Shown: positions 1 through 8,833 of the stretch, piece after piece
How the letters are laid out: the number at the start of each line of letters is the position of its first letter
How positions within the stretch are numbered: position 1 is the stretch's first letter
Assembly: GCA_963840665.1 (NCBI GenBank)
Contig: CAWIZO010000012.1
Span: 62,001 to 126,000 of the forward strand
Length of the DNA stretch: 64,000 nucleotides
Reading direction: 5' to 3'
Source of the DNA: DATFTE01 sp963840665
GTDB taxonomy: Bacteria; Acidobacteriota; Terriglobia; Terriglobales; Acidobacteriaceae
The notes under the pieces: generated by a model
Told to the model about the DNA's origin: nothing
The model's input: only the letters and a program-made list of their open reading frames with translations
The model's database searches: none
Position numbers and translations under genes: made by a program

Positions 1-228
1 CTCACGGTCTTCGATGAATCCAACATCAAGCCTCTTCGCCGTACTCTTTACAATCTTGCCGAAGTCGCGGAAACTCTGCACCGAAGTGAAGCGATCGGGC
101 TTCAAGATGAGCTTGGCTTCAAGATACTGCACGCGGTCTAGAGGCGTGCCGTCGGCATAAGCTGATCCCGAGGCTACCATTGGCGAATCTGGCTGCTTGG
201 ACTTCTTGTGTTTGTGCCTGTCCTTCAT
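1..228 (-). CDS. Hypothetical protein, 3' part cut by window edge
   Basis: An open frame starts at the ATG at 226-228 behind a good ribosome binding site (TTGGAGGAA) and runs off the left edge after 76 codons. The N-terminus is very basic (MKDRHKHKKSKQ). A region rich in charged and hydrophobic residues follows, containing RVQYLEAKLILKPDRFTSVQ. I do not recognise a domain with certainty. The gene is real-looking because of the RBS and the protein-like composition, but its function cannot be stated from the visible part. Confidence 0.6.
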   Translation of the reverse strand, partial: MKDRHKHKKSKQPDSPMVASGSAYADGTPLDRVQYLEAKLILKPDRFTSVQSFRDFGKIVKSTAKRLDVGFIEDRE

Positions 229-593
229 TCGATTCCTCCAAGAGATGCCAGTCGGCTAGACAAGCTGATCCCGCCTGACCGACTGCCCAAAGAGATATCC
301 AGTCCGCGCCCTCACCGCAATCGCGCAGTTGGGAGTAAAGACAATGCTCAGATTGGAGATAAGCGCAACCGGTGCACTGGTCCATTCTCCTTTCAGAGAG
401 GAGATTTGCAGAAAGCCGACAATTTGCTCGACGGAGTGCTCCGGCCAGCACGGAGGGGAATGATTCCTCTCTTGAGCCTCCCTTTAGTGGAAAGGGCTGT
501 GAGCCGGGCCGACCCGACCGGAATCTGCGCGAATCGGCGCGACTCAATTCATTTTCGATTCGACCGTCACAAGCATTAAACGAGGGAGTGCCG
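229..593. other. Intergenic, no gene seen
   Basis: Open frames here have unlikely composition and no RBS. The only structure noticed is a short GC-rich inverted repeat around 583-606 that overlaps the stop codon of the next gene and could act as its terminator. Confidence 0.4.
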
Positions 594-1109
594 CTAGGCG
601 GCTACTCTCTCTCCTATTTTCTTGGCCACCTTGGCCTCGATGACGTTCCGAATCAGGCGCCGCGTTCGTTCCACAAACGCGAGTTTGTCTGCCAAGCAGC
701 TTTCAAGCAGGACGCCAACGCCATAGTGGCCGGTGATATCGGCTGCCGCAACCAAAGCCACATACTCTGCAATGAGGAGGTGAGTCAGGTGTGTGGCCTT
801 TGCCAGGATGAAGAGGTGCCTCGCAGCTGGGTTTTGTATCTCAGCGAGCTCTCTGCGAAAATCCTCCATAAACACTTCCTGGATTCGCGAGTTGACCTTA
901 ACCGGTTGTTCGCCAATCAGCTTGAAGCATTGGTCCTGCGTGGCAAGGACTTTCTCTGAGATGAAAGCCCGTGCTTCCAAGGCCTCTTTTACATCCGGAT
1001 TCTCGGCAACCTTGCTAATTTCCTGATAGATCTTTGCACTCCGCTCCGTTCCCTGGCGGAGGCCGCTAAGCAACTGGACAAACAACTCTTTTGGGTCGTT
1101 AACTGGCAT
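594..1109 (-). CDS. DUF892 / YciE-YciF-type ferritin-like protein
   Basis: The product has 171 residues. It is almost wholly helical and begins MPVNDPKELFVQLLSGLRQG, the typical opening of the YciE/YciF (DUF892) family of four-helix-bundle, ferritin-like proteins. Length agrees with the family. Members are often linked to stress responses in other bacteria, but their chemistry is poorly known, so a role in stress or metal handling is only inferred. An AAGGAGATTAGTC stretch before the ATG serves as RBS. A small cysteine-containing frame ends 21 bp upstream on the same strand and might be co-transcribed. Confidence 0.8.
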   Translation of the reverse strand: MPVNDPKELFVQLLSGLRQGTERSAKIYQEISKVAENPDVKEALEARAFISEKVLATQDQCFKLIGEQPVKVNSRIQEVFMEDFRRELAEIQNPAARHLFILAKATHLTHLLIAEYVALVAAADITGHYGVGVLLESCLADKLAFVERTRRLIRNVIEAKVAKKIGERVAA

Positions 1110-1130
1110 GACTAATCTCCTTATGTGATT

Positions 1131-1352
1131 TTAGTTAGTGTTCGGGACGTTGTTGTTCGGCCAAAGAAGTGGATACTTATCTCGGTAGCAAGTTACGCAG
1201 GTAATTCCTAGCGCTGATGGCCTGCCCAGACTATGTGTGGTCTGTTGCATCAGCAACTGGCAAAACTGACAGTAGTGGGGAAAAGCTGACTCATCGCTCC
1301 GACGCAAGATTCTCGATATAAAGGAGAAACAAAAATCAATTCCAGACATGCG
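1131..1352 (-). CDS. Possible small CxxC protein upstream of the DUF892 gene
   Basis: This is a 73-codon frame with an AGGAAGAG ribosome-binding-like sequence 7 bp before the ATG. It contains two CxxC pairs (HYCQFCQ and ITCVTCYRD) about 25 residues apart, which could form a zinc knuckle. It ends 21 bp before the DUF892 start, so one transcript is possible. Against it, the codon use is not distinctive and I know no homologue. A longer frame starting at 1607 is less likely because it lacks an RBS. Confidence 0.3.
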   Translation of the reverse strand, partial: RMSGIDFCFSFISRILRRSDESAFPHYCQFCQLLMQQTTHSLGRPSALGITCVTCYRDKYPLLWPNNNVPNTN

Positions 1353-1782
1353 TCCGCTCTTCCTTTGGCCTCGACGGCCAACCTCGAGAATACGTGCACA
1401 AGCAGCATCTTGGATCGCGGTGCAACTAGTCGGAAATACCGCATGGAATTGCAATAACGAACATTCACGTGAAGAATCAAGAGCGCGACGCTCCCCGCGC
1501 TGACGACCGGAGTCATGTGATTCGCAGTCCGGAAATTCCACCGTCCATTCCGTAGTACAGCACAGACGTGGATTCGCGCCTGCCGCCACTTGTGACAGCC
1601 GGGTCATGGAACTTCTCGATTCCCGTCTCAGTGGACAGAAATGCCCTGGCCAAAATGCTTTTGGACAGGGCTTAAGGAGACTGTTAAAGGAGGGAACGCC
1701 GACAGCGTAGAGGGTGGTTTGGTGTATTGGGAACTGTCAAAAGATACAGGAGCGACCGGGGAACCGAAACGTGGCCACGGAC

Positions 1783-1817
1783 AGTTGACGAAACCAGCGA
1801 TTGCGCTCATTGACCGC
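1783..1817 (+). repeat. Polar dispersed repeat, copy 1
   Basis: Contains GTTGACGAAACCAGCGATT followed by the CTCATTGACC end shared by the family. The nearest gene it could precede lies on the minus strand (1352 or 1109). Confidence 0.5.
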
Positions 1818-2030
1818 GGCCCAGCCCAGTGGAGAGGGGGTTGAGCGCCATGGCGGTTTTCCAACAGTCTGGCTATGGGTGCTAGAATCCAGCGCCTTCC
1901 AACTAGGGGTCTTCCATGCGAAACACTTTGCTCTGCCTACTGGTTGTCGCTGCGTCTTGCGCTTGGCGGCGTGCTCGGCTTGATTCTCGCTGTCCGTTGG
2001 CTTCGGAACCAGCGCACAGGCACGGTGTGA

Positions 2031-2065
2031 GGGTCAATGAGTGAAATGGGGATTTTACGCCAACT
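2031..2065 (-). repeat. Polar dispersed repeat, copy 2
   Basis: Reads GGGTCAATGAGTGAAATGG and then ATTTTACGCCAACTA on the plus strand. It is nearly the same as the copy at 2821, including its GGGGAT core. It lies about 340 bp upstream of the membrane protein gene at 2401. Confidence 0.6.
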
Positions 2066-2287
2066 ACCGATGGAACTGACGCAGTCGACGCGAGTGGTAC
2101 GCGCCCCGTCGGAGGATGTGTCGGTAATCAGAAGACTTGTCAGAGGGTGTTCCAACGAGGGTAATCGAGGATATTTGAGGGTCTCCGACGGGGCAAACGT
2201 TTCATTCCCAGCCACGTTAGAGGGGCACCAGAAGTGAAGCAACTGGCAATATTGGCAGTTCTTTCCTGCAGATATCGAATGCCTCGG

Positions 2288-2321
2288 GTTGTGAGTGAAA
2301 TCGCGAGTTTTTCAACAACGG
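2288..2321 (-). repeat. Polar dispersed repeat, copy 3
   Basis: Reads GTGAGTGAAATCGCGAG and then TTTTTCAACAACGG on the plus strand. It ends 80 bp before the start codon of the membrane protein gene at 2401. Confidence 0.6.
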
Positions 2322-2400
2322 TCTACCGAAGTTCTCTATTTTGCGCGGCATTGACTTGTTCTGCCCTCGCACCTAAGCTTTCGCAAAACTGGAGGGTGCC

Positions 2401-2790
2401 ATGATTCGGCAACGAGCGCTGAGAATTGTTTTGGTTTTGGTGGGATTGATATTTGTGGCGGGTATTTATCCGCTGATTACCTCGGTCCGCGATGGGTGGC
2501 AGGCAAACAAGGAAGATGCGATGCCAATGGGCATTAGTCTCTATGTCATGATCGGGATTTTCTTGCTGGTGGCTGCGCGGAATCCAGCCGCACATCGTGG
2601 CGTGATCGTCTTCGCTGGCTGGTTGAATATTGCTCATGCCGCCGTCATGACGGTCATGGCAGTTCACCTTCCTAACGAACGCGAAGATATGCTGATCGCT
2701 TCGGCCGTTTTTGCTGGCATCGGTGCAATGCTGATCTTGCTCCCAGCCGTACGGCAGGTGAGCGAAGAAGGGCAAGTCCGAAACCCATGA
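2401..2790 (+). CDS. Small integral membrane protein (DUF6632-like)
   Basis: The 129-residue product has four hydrophobic segments: residues 7-26, 43-62, 68-88 and 98-116. The opening RALRIVLVLVGLIFVAGIYP resembles the DUF6632 group of small membrane proteins; that assignment is from memory. A GGAGGGTGCC stretch directly before the ATG acts as RBS. No catalytic motif is visible and the function is unknown. Two copies of the polar repeat lie upstream (80 and 340 bp) and one lies 30 bp downstream. Confidence 0.75.
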   Translation: MIRQRALRIVLVLVGLIFVAGIYPLITSVRDGWQANKEDAMPMGISLYVMIGIFLLVAARNPAAHRGVIVFAGWLNIAHAAVMTVMAVHLPNEREDMLIASAVFAGIGAMLILLPAVRQVSEEGQVRNP

Positions 2791-2820
2791 CTCTCCGTCA
2801 CAGGTTTACTCTCAGTCCTT

Positions 2821-2857
2821 GGTCATTGAGTGTAATGGGGATGTTTCACCAACTACC
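2821..2857 (-). repeat. Polar dispersed repeat, copy 4
   Basis: Reads GGTCATTGAGTGTAATGG and then ATGTTTCACCAACTACC on the plus strand. It is the sister of the copy at 2031. Confidence 0.6.
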
Positions 2858-3137
2858 AAATTGAATGCACTAGGGTTTGCAAGCTTCTCTGCGAGGATTG
2901 CGGGGACGACGTCATCGGTTTGATCAGGCGAACATCCACGGTAATGTCCTTCGTGATTCTCTCCCCAGCTTCCACCGTAAGGGCTTCCCGAGGAGGACTC
3001 ACTGTGAAGTAGTCCGCTCCCTTGCAGTGCTGACCGTGGCTATTGCTGGTGCTCTGATGGCACGCGATGCACACCCAATACTGTGGCGGGCACCATTCAG
3101 CATCAATCAACTATCGGGCGAAGACCACAATTACGTC

Positions 3138-3385
3138 TTGTTCAACCCGTTTCGTGATCGGTCACCGGAAGGAGCGGCTGCTGTATACCTAGGAACAATG
3201 CGACGCGGCAACTGCGCGGATGCAGAGAACCTGACCGCAAACATCGTCCTCCCGAGGGAGCTGGAATCGGCCTTTCCATCGCGCAATGGATCGCACGGGA
3301 ACATGGCGGAACCATCACTGTGATGAGTCAATTGAATCAGGGGTCTACATTTTTCGTGAACCTCCGGTTCAGGCTGATGGTTTAA
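3138..3385 (+). pseudogene. Remnant of a histidine kinase ATPase domain
   Basis: The frame ending at the TAA at 3383-3385 encodes GAGIGLSIAQWIAREHGG and then TITVMSQLNQGSTFFVNL, an unmistakable G2-box end of a HATPase_c domain. About 100 bp upstream, in another frame, LFNPFRD resembles the F-box that precedes the G2 box in kinases. No H-box or start codon is found, and the sequence between the two pieces is out of frame. I read this as the decayed 3' end of a sensor kinase gene. The rest of 2858-3825 shows no other supported gene. Confidence 0.65.
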
Positions 3386-3825
3386 ACTCCGAACTTGCCA
3401 CTGCGGCCGACGGATTTGGGGATCAAGAAGACAACGGCCGATCCCACAGTTCCATTGGGCAGCACGCTCCCCTTCGCCGTCAGCTTCCGAGCCACCGTAA
3501 CAAACCAGAGGTCAACGCGAGAATGCGTTGGAACCGGCTACTTCTTCCGCTCGTCAAAGAAGAGATCAGAGTGCTGGCTACGGGTGCTCTGGACGGAGGA
3601 AGAAGTGAACACTTCCTGCTAGCAATCCAATTCCGATGGGGTAATGAGACTAACCAGTGACCTTCGGCGCGGTGGCTAGTGCACTACGGCGTGCGCATGG
3701 GTCGCGTTCTTCCGTGTTACTGTGAACCTACAACGACCCGCTGAATTTACGCGGTTCTATCTCTGGCCAGGAACGCACTCGAACCTTCCAACGTGAGATT
3801 CGCCTCATCAAGGAGCAAGGCCAGT

Positions 3826-4044
3826 ATGGCGACCCAATTCCTCAAACGACTCTTCGGAAAACTTTGCCCTCACCGTTTCTCGTGGCCGCATAGCGGCTCT
3901 CACGGCCAGGACTATCAGGTCTGTCTCATCTGTGGAACGGCTTTTGGATACGATTGGAGCACCATGCGCCGCACTGGTCCATTAGCGCTGCCGACTTATG
4001 CGCACGCCGGATTTGAACCTGGACAGCGTCGAGCCAAAAGCTAA
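3826..4044 (+). CDS. Small CxxC protein of unknown function
   Basis: The product has 72 residues (MATQFLKRLFGKLCPHRFSW and onward). It carries a CPHRFSWP segment, then CLICGTAF and WSTMRRT, giving three cysteines and a histidine that could bind zinc. I have seen this layout in Acidobacteriota hypothetical proteins but know of no assigned function. The start at 3826 is preferred over an in-frame ATG at 3793 because AAGGAG stands about 10 bp before it. The gene converges on the PilZ gene. Confidence 0.65.
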   Translation: MATQFLKRLFGKLCPHRFSWPHSGSHGQDYQVCLICGTAFGYDWSTMRRTGPLALPTYAHAGFEPGQRRAKS

Positions 4045-4178
4045 GGCGAGTTCCCGGCTGTGTGAGGGCCGTCCGGAACACTCGCCTTCACCAATTACTC
4101 GGCCGTCTCCTCGACTAGCGTCAATTCCCTTCCAATTATCACTGCGCCCGAGAAGGCTTGCCCTCTTTCGGCGGGAGC

Positions 4179-5615
4179 TTACTCCAGGCGGAACTGCTCT
4201 CCCAGACCTCGCACCAGAGAATTCAACCCGCTGGCCAGCGCAGCCCGGCAGCGTTCCACCGACTTCCCCGCCACCTCGTCCAGGCTTCGCTCAAACGCTT
4301 CCAGGGTCCCCGCCGCATGTTCCCGCATCGCCTCAGAAAACGCGTTCTCGATTTCTTTCTGGATACTCTCCAGTCTCACGCCCGCCTTGTCCACTTGCTC
4401 CGCAAGGTGGTGTGCGCTGCGCTTCTCCAACTCCTCGAGGATGACGTTTACTGTGTTCTCTAGCTGCGTGCGGGCGCTGCTTACTGTGTTGCTGGCCAGC
4501 TTCGACAGCCGGATATCGAGCCCTGACTCCAATTCCTGCGCCGACGCATCCAGCTTCGCGATCCGGCCATCTAGTTCCCCAACCTCCGCGTGCAACCTCG
4601 ACGACTCCGACACTACCGTCGCCTGCAGCTGCTCCAGTTCGCGGCGATGCGCGACGTGATCCTCGGCGAGGGAGTGTTGGTGCACCTGCAAAAGTTCCTC
4701 GCTGAGCCGCTTCAGACGATTCCCCGCTTCAACCACGTGCTGATGAAACTCCCCCATTTCGCGACGCGAGTGATCCCGCAGATTTTCCACCACGTCTGCC
4801 GATGCGGCCTGCACCCGCTTCTCGACCGCACGCAAGTCTTCTGACACTCGTTGCCGGAATTCTGTGTGGCTCTCCGACGTCGTCTTTTCGATCGCGCTTT
4901 TCGCCGAGTCGAGCACCTGCGCCGACTGCGCCCGGGCTTCATCGAGTACCCGCGGCACCAATTCCTTTCTAAGCCGGCCCTCGATTTTAATCTGCAGCTC
5001 CGGCGGTATGTGCGACAGTGACACTTCAAACTTGCTGCGCTCTTTGGGCTGCGCCCGCGCTACTTTCTCCCGCAGTTCCGCTATCTCGGAGAGTAGCGGT
5101 TGTATGGCGTCTGCTACTACGGCATGCAGACGCTCATCCGTAACCTGCTTCTGAAGATTGTCCAGCATCGCTTTCAAAGAGGCAGGAATCTTTTCCGGCG
5201 CGGGATGAATCGCGTCAAAAGTTCTTGCCCTCAATTTCGCGGGTGGCATGTCGGTGGTCGGCTCAGTGGGCGCGGGCAATGGCGACCAGTCCCGCGGAAA
5301 CGCCTTCAAACCCCAGAAATTCTCCGGCCGGTCGAGCCGTGCGCCGAGCCGCCAGCCGGGCTTCGCTGGATCGAGCGGTTGGCAACTCACCACCTTCGCG
5401 GTTGCCTCGCGCCCGTCTTTGCTGTGGAAGTGCAACAGGACTCCCGCGTCGAGCTTCATCGGAGACCGCATGGCGCAGCCATGCGCATTGACCACCAGCG
5501 TCTCGCAAACCTCCGAGAATTGCGTGTCGGGTTCGAGACTCGTAACCAGAATTGGAACGTTGACCGGCACTCTTGAGCTGCGCCGGAGGGAGGCGGGAGA
5601 GTACGAATTTTGCAT
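4179..5615 (-). CDS. PilZ-domain protein with long coiled-coil tail
   Basis: The 478-residue product begins with a PilZ-like domain (about residues 10-110). It has RRSSRVPVNVPILV, which supplies the arginines expected of the c-di-GMP-binding RxxxR motif, and a later NAHGCAMRSP in place of the D/NxSxxG motif. From about residue 165 to the end it is charged, alanine- and glutamate-rich and probably a continuous coiled coil. PilZ domains usually sense c-di-GMP; here the coiled coil suggests a structural or scaffold output, which is inference. The start at 5615 is chosen because the PilZ homology begins just after it; a GTG at 5696 is also open. No transmembrane segment is visible. Confidence 0.75.
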   Translation of the reverse strand: MQNSYSPASLRRSSRVPVNVPILVTSLEPDTQFSEVCETLVVNAHGCAMRSPMKLDAGVLLHFHSKDGREATAKVVSCQPLDPAKPGWRLGARLDRPENFWGLKAFPRDWSPLPAPTEPTTDMPPAKLRARTFDAIHPAPEKIPASLKAMLDNLQKQVTDERLHAVVADAIQPLLSEIAELREKVARAQPKERSKFEVSLSHIPPELQIKIEGRLRKELVPRVLDEARAQSAQVLDSAKSAIEKTTSESHTEFRQRVSEDLRAVEKRVQAASADVVENLRDHSRREMGEFHQHVVEAGNRLKRLSEELLQVHQHSLAEDHVAHRRELEQLQATVVSESSRLHAEVGELDGRIAKLDASAQELESGLDIRLSKLASNTVSSARTQLENTVNVILEELEKRSAHHLAEQVDKAGVRLESIQKEIENAFSEAMREHAAGTLEAFERSLDEVAGKSVERCRAALASGLNSLVRGLGEQFRLE

Positions 5616-5897
5616 AGTCGCTGCCTTGTCGCGAGGAGGAGTGACTCCCAGCCATCCGCCGCCGGGTGTCCTAGACCCTACGTTAAGCCCAATCACACCT
5701 AAACGTCCCCACTCAGGAGTCTCGCCCTCAGCGCGGTCAATCAGTCAACACACAAGATGTCTTTGGTAACTTAACTCCCTCTCGTCTTTGGACGCCCCAA
5801 TGCGTGTAATGATTCCATAACAATGTCGGCTCCCATCACCCTGAGTAAACTTTGGAGGTGCAAACCAACCAAAGGGCTCGGAGGAAAGGAGCCGAAC

Positions 5898-6440
5898 ATG
5901 CTCATTATAGGGTGTGACTATCATCCGGGCTTCCAGCAAATTGCTTTCGTGAATACGGAGACGGGCGAGTTAGAAGAATGTCGTCTGGCTCATCGCGAAG
6001 AAGCCGAACAGTTCTATCGCGAACTCAAAGATAAGAACTTGAGTGCGCGGGTAGGGATGGAAGCCAGCGGGCACTCACGCTGGTTCGAGCGTTTACTGAG
6101 CCAGTTTCAGCTTGAGCTGTGGATCGGAGACGCGGCTGAGATTCGCACGAAACGGGTGCGCAAGCAGAAGACGGATCGCCAAGATGCGCAGCTGTTGCTG
6201 CGACTGATGGTGGAAGAGCGGTTCCCGCGGATCTGGGTGCCGGACGCCGAGAATCGGGACCTGCGGCAGTTGCTGTGGCATCGGCATCGTTTGGTGCAGA
6301 CGCGCACAAGGGTGATGAATCAGTTGCATGTGGTGGCGCTCAACGAAGGTCTACGACGCAAGAAGGCGTTGTGGCGGCCGGCAGGTCGCCAGGAACTGGA
6401 ATCGATCACACTGGCGCCGCAGGGTTCGATGTTCCCCTGA
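5898..6440 (+). pseudogene. Truncated IS110-family transposase
   Basis: The frame starts at the ATG at 5898 after GGAGGAAAGGAGCC and encodes MLIIGCDYHPGFQQIAFVNT and onward, the DEDD catalytic N-domain of IS110-type transposases. DRQDAQLLLRLM and LRQLLWHRHRLVQTRT are typical. It stops after 180 residues where a full protein has about 330-400, so the whole C-terminal transposase domain is lost. Sequence after about 6425 is unrelated. This is a dead 5' fragment of an insertion sequence. Confidence 0.8.
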
Positions 6441-6690
6441 GGAATTGATTCGCGAAATACGGTGTGTTGTTACGACAAGTATGGAGTCATCGGTGATTTT
6501 TGTGAATACCTGCGGCTCGCCATCCAGCTTCACCAGTAGCCGCAAATCGCTTTGAGACTTAACCGTGTAGGGAACAATAAAAACCGAGCCCGAGTCATAG
6601 TCCAAGTGTGCGAGTCCCACAAAAACAAGTGCTGCGTTGGGCGTCTCGACAAATCCACGCACATTCTCGCTGGAAAGTTGTACCAGATGA
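6441..6690 (-). pseudogene. Fragment resembling a repeat/propeller protein, next to the IS fragment
   Basis: On the minus strand a frame reads GFVETPNAALVFVGLAHLDY, then VKLDGEPQVFTKITDDSI and VVTTHRISRI. This has the beta-strand rhythm of a propeller or similar beta-rich protein. It has no clear start, since it overlaps the SnoaL-like gene in another frame, and toward lower coordinates it runs into the antisense of the truncated transposase. It is probably a gene fragment cut by the IS-related rearrangement. Confidence 0.3.
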
Positions 6691-7132
6691 CCCTCCACGA
6701 TCCATCGCTTTGACGCTTGAACTCCGCGAGGAAGTTCGTCTTATGCGTCATCAGCACACCGGCACGACTGCCGTCTTCGTTATAAGTGCCACGGTAGACT
6801 GCCAAGTCCCCGCTGCTCGCAACGTCTACGGTCTCATCAATAAGGCTGACTTTCCAAAAAGGGTCGTGAGCAAAGCCCGCCTTGAAGCCCTCTCGATCGG
6901 CTTCGACCCCAATCGTCGAGGGACTGTCGCATTCCATGGAGATGACATTCGTCGCGTCATAAGCGGTTGCCTTTGATGGGTCGTGCGCGTTGATCCCAGC
7001 GACGAGTTGAGCTACGTCTGTCTTGATGGTTTCGGCGATCACAGCCGTATCAACCGACTCGGCTGGTGTCGAACAGGCAGCAGCGAAGGCAAGCAGAAGT
7101 AGACTTGGTTTCCAATATGCAGAAAGGTTCAT
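6530..7132 (-). CDS. SnoaL-like/DUF4440-type lipoprotein, odd C-terminus
   Basis: A lipoprotein signal (MNLSAYWKPSLLLLAFAAAC, with cysteine 20 as lipobox) is followed by a nuclear-transport-factor-2-like domain: helices with INAHDPSKATAYDATN, then strands ending GSWRVIWYN near residue 150. Families of this fold end about there. The remaining 45 residues look unlike any domain and overlap a propeller-like frame, so the native stop may have been lost by a frameshift or rearrangement at about 6690. The start at 7132 is chosen because the signal peptide begins there. A copy of the polar repeat lies 170 bp upstream. Confidence 0.6.
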   Translation of the reverse strand: MNLSAYWKPSLLLLAFAAACSTPAESVDTAVIAETIKTDVAQLVAGINAHDPSKATAYDATNVISMECDSPSTIGVEADREGFKAGFAHDPFWKVSLIDETVDVASSGDLAVYRGTYNEDGSRAGVLMTHKTNFLAEFKRQSDGSWRVIWYNFPARMCVDLSRRPTQHLFLWDSHTWTMTRARFLLFPTRLSLKAICGYW

Positions 7133-7301
7133 TGAACGCCTCCCAGTTTGGCCGTCTTCGGCTCGCGCGCTTAGGCTAATCCAGACTTTCTCTCGAAGTC
7201 CATAGGGGTTTGTAACTTGTCGAAGCCTTGTCACGGGTAGCTGGGGAGGAGAATCGGGTCTGCCACATTAGTGGGAACCCGGTCAAAGCCCGAGTATAAC
7301 T

Positions 7302-7335
7302 GCCGAAACATCGCGATTTCACTCATCATGCGGTC
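7302..7335 (+). repeat. Polar dispersed repeat, copy 5
   Basis: Reads GCCGAAACATCGCGATTTC followed by ACTCATCATGCGGTC. It lies 170 bp upstream of the minus-strand lipoprotein gene. The rest of 7133-7523 holds no gene that I can support. Confidence 0.6.
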
Positions 7336-7523
7336 AAAACGTGTAAACGCCTGTTAACAACGTTCTTGTTCCCTTTACCAAGATGATGCTTTGTCTTGGA
7401 CCCCCTCTTGCCGTGCCGAGTAGCAAGGCATGTTGATGAAGCAGGTTTCAGGGTGATTCTTGGTTTCGCTATTGATTGTCGCTATCAGGCGAGTTCACTC
7501 AGAACCCACCGCGTGGAGGAACG

Positions 7524-7890
7524 TTAGCCCGATATGAGCCGAACAACGCAGCAAGATCGCAGAGTGTTCTGAATCTCTGTGACCGAGTCAGCTGCGCGAA
7601 TTAGATCATCAATGGTGGCTTGCGAAGCATTCGCACGTACTTCAACGCGATAACTGATGTCGCGTGCCGGTTCGCTGGGATTTCCGAACGTCCTGGTCAC
7701 TTCTACTTTGACATCCTGTATATCAATGCTGCGCTTCGCCACTTCGCGATAAATCCGCTGCCGGAATCAGCGGTGGATGAGGAGACCCGGCGCATGACGC
7801 GAAGAGCTGGAAAGAATGTGAAGGACTTCGCGCGACTTCCAGACCCGTGGCCTCGCTGCGGATTGAGCAGCTCGAAGTCGTGGATACGTG
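7524..7890 (-). pseudogene. Broken OsmC-family protein gene
   Basis: The frame at 7524-7742 encodes SIDIQDVKVEVTRTFGNPSE, then YRVEVRANASQATIDDLIRA and a CC pair near the end. This is the C-terminal half of an OsmC/Ohr-type peroxide reductase, including the second cysteine region. The N-terminal half appears to continue upstream but in other frames (a piece with HDFELLNPQRGHGSGSRA at about 7840-7890), with an in-frame stop between. The intact family is about 140-170 residues. I therefore call it a decayed OsmC gene. Confidence 0.5.
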
Positions 7891-8457
7891 TGCGCAACAG
7901 ACAGTCTCGATGGGATCAGTTCACAGACGCTCTACGGTGCAGGGCGGAATGTCGTTTCAATTCAGCCTTGCTTAAGGATCAGATCGAGATATTACGAGGG
8001 AGCCGCAACTCGCTTCAAGACAAGACGTTAACTGTTCAATCGAAATGACATCGGTGCGAAATCGTCGAAAAGCGGCCATTGAATATTTGAAGCGTGAGTC
8101 GGCTGAATGGAAGGACCGATGCAACAAGGAGTTGACCACCAGCGCGACGCGTGAAATCGGCAAGGTGCGGGCCATGCTGATCGAGGAGTGCCTCAAGATA
8201 TTGGAGTTGATGAAACGGAGAGGGTAGCCAGATTCTGGTGAGTCGGAACTACGATTGGATATATGCGGGTTTTCTTTCTTGGTGCTGACATGTTCGTGAC
8301 CGAGGTGTTCCATCTTGGCGGTCCTCCGAGCTTGCCCTATACTGGGGACTGCGTCGGCTGTGAGTCAGTCTCTACAGACGAACCTAGCAAACTTCCACCA
8401 AGAGCGAGCCAACAGAGTCCGAAGACATTAGTGGCGTGCTTCGATAGAAGGCGAGTC
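7891..8457. other. Mostly non-coding; one weak small ORF
   Basis: A 60-codon plus-strand frame at 8045-8227 (MTSVRNRRKAAIEYLKRESA and onward) would be wholly helical and charged, but it has no RBS. Nothing else could be supported in this stretch. Confidence 0.3.
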
Positions 8458-8676
8458 ATGGCGTGTAGATCGTGCGGGTCGAAAGAACAGACGAAGTTCG
8501 CGGCAGAGATGAGTCTCCATGTTCTCGGAGTCGAGAATGTGGAGAAACCCACGGTTTGGGCTTTCCCAAGACTTCTGGTCTGCATGAATTGCGGCTTCAC
8601 GGAACTGACGATCGCAGAAGACGAGTTGCGTCAGCTTGGGAAAAATCCTCCGAGTGATATCGAGGCTGCCGGATAG
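8458..8676 (+). CDS. Small zinc-ribbon protein
   Basis: The 72-residue product starts MACRSCGSKEQTKFAAEM and has a second CxxC in LLVCMNCGFTELTI, giving a two-knuckle zinc ribbon about 45 residues apart. TVWAFPRLLVC and the tail AEDELRQLG match a widespread family of small soil-bacterial proteins I have seen without an assigned function. The start at 8458 is chosen over an in-frame ATG at 8263 because the ribbon begins at residue 3 and GAAGGCGAG precedes it. It lies 158 bp upstream of a receiver-MEDS regulator on the same strand. Confidence 0.7.
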   Translation: MACRSCGSKEQTKFAAEMSLHVLGVENVEKPTVWAFPRLLVCMNCGFTELTIAEDELRQLGKNPPSDIEAAG

Positions 8677-8833
8677 CCCGGTTGAACCTCGATATGCTTT
8701 CGACCGCCTAAAGACCGCCTTTGCGGCTGAACCACGAACAACCAACTCCTGTTACAAGTACCAGTCGACAATCAGTGATCCGGGAGTAGCCTAACATTTG
8801 GGGAGTTGCGTGGGCGTCGACCAGAAGAAGGGC

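Larger units (their letters stand above)
1353..2400. other. About 1 kb without a convincing gene
   Basis: The stretch holds three copies of the polar dispersed repeat (listed separately). It also has a 42-codon frame at 1916-2044 with a signal-peptide-like start (MRNTLLCLLVVAASC), whose stop lies inside the repeat at 2031; I read it as a remnant. A 67-codon frame at 1641-1844 has no RBS and runs through another repeat copy. Confidence 0.4.

Noticed and set aside
119..547. 142-codon minus-strand frame
   Set aside because: No RBS and arginine/serine-rich shadow composition; it overlaps the better-supported gene at 1-228 in another frame.
1628..1864. Pair of antiparallel frames (67 and 78 codons)
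   Set aside because: No RBS and both run through a dispersed repeat; neither resembles a known protein.
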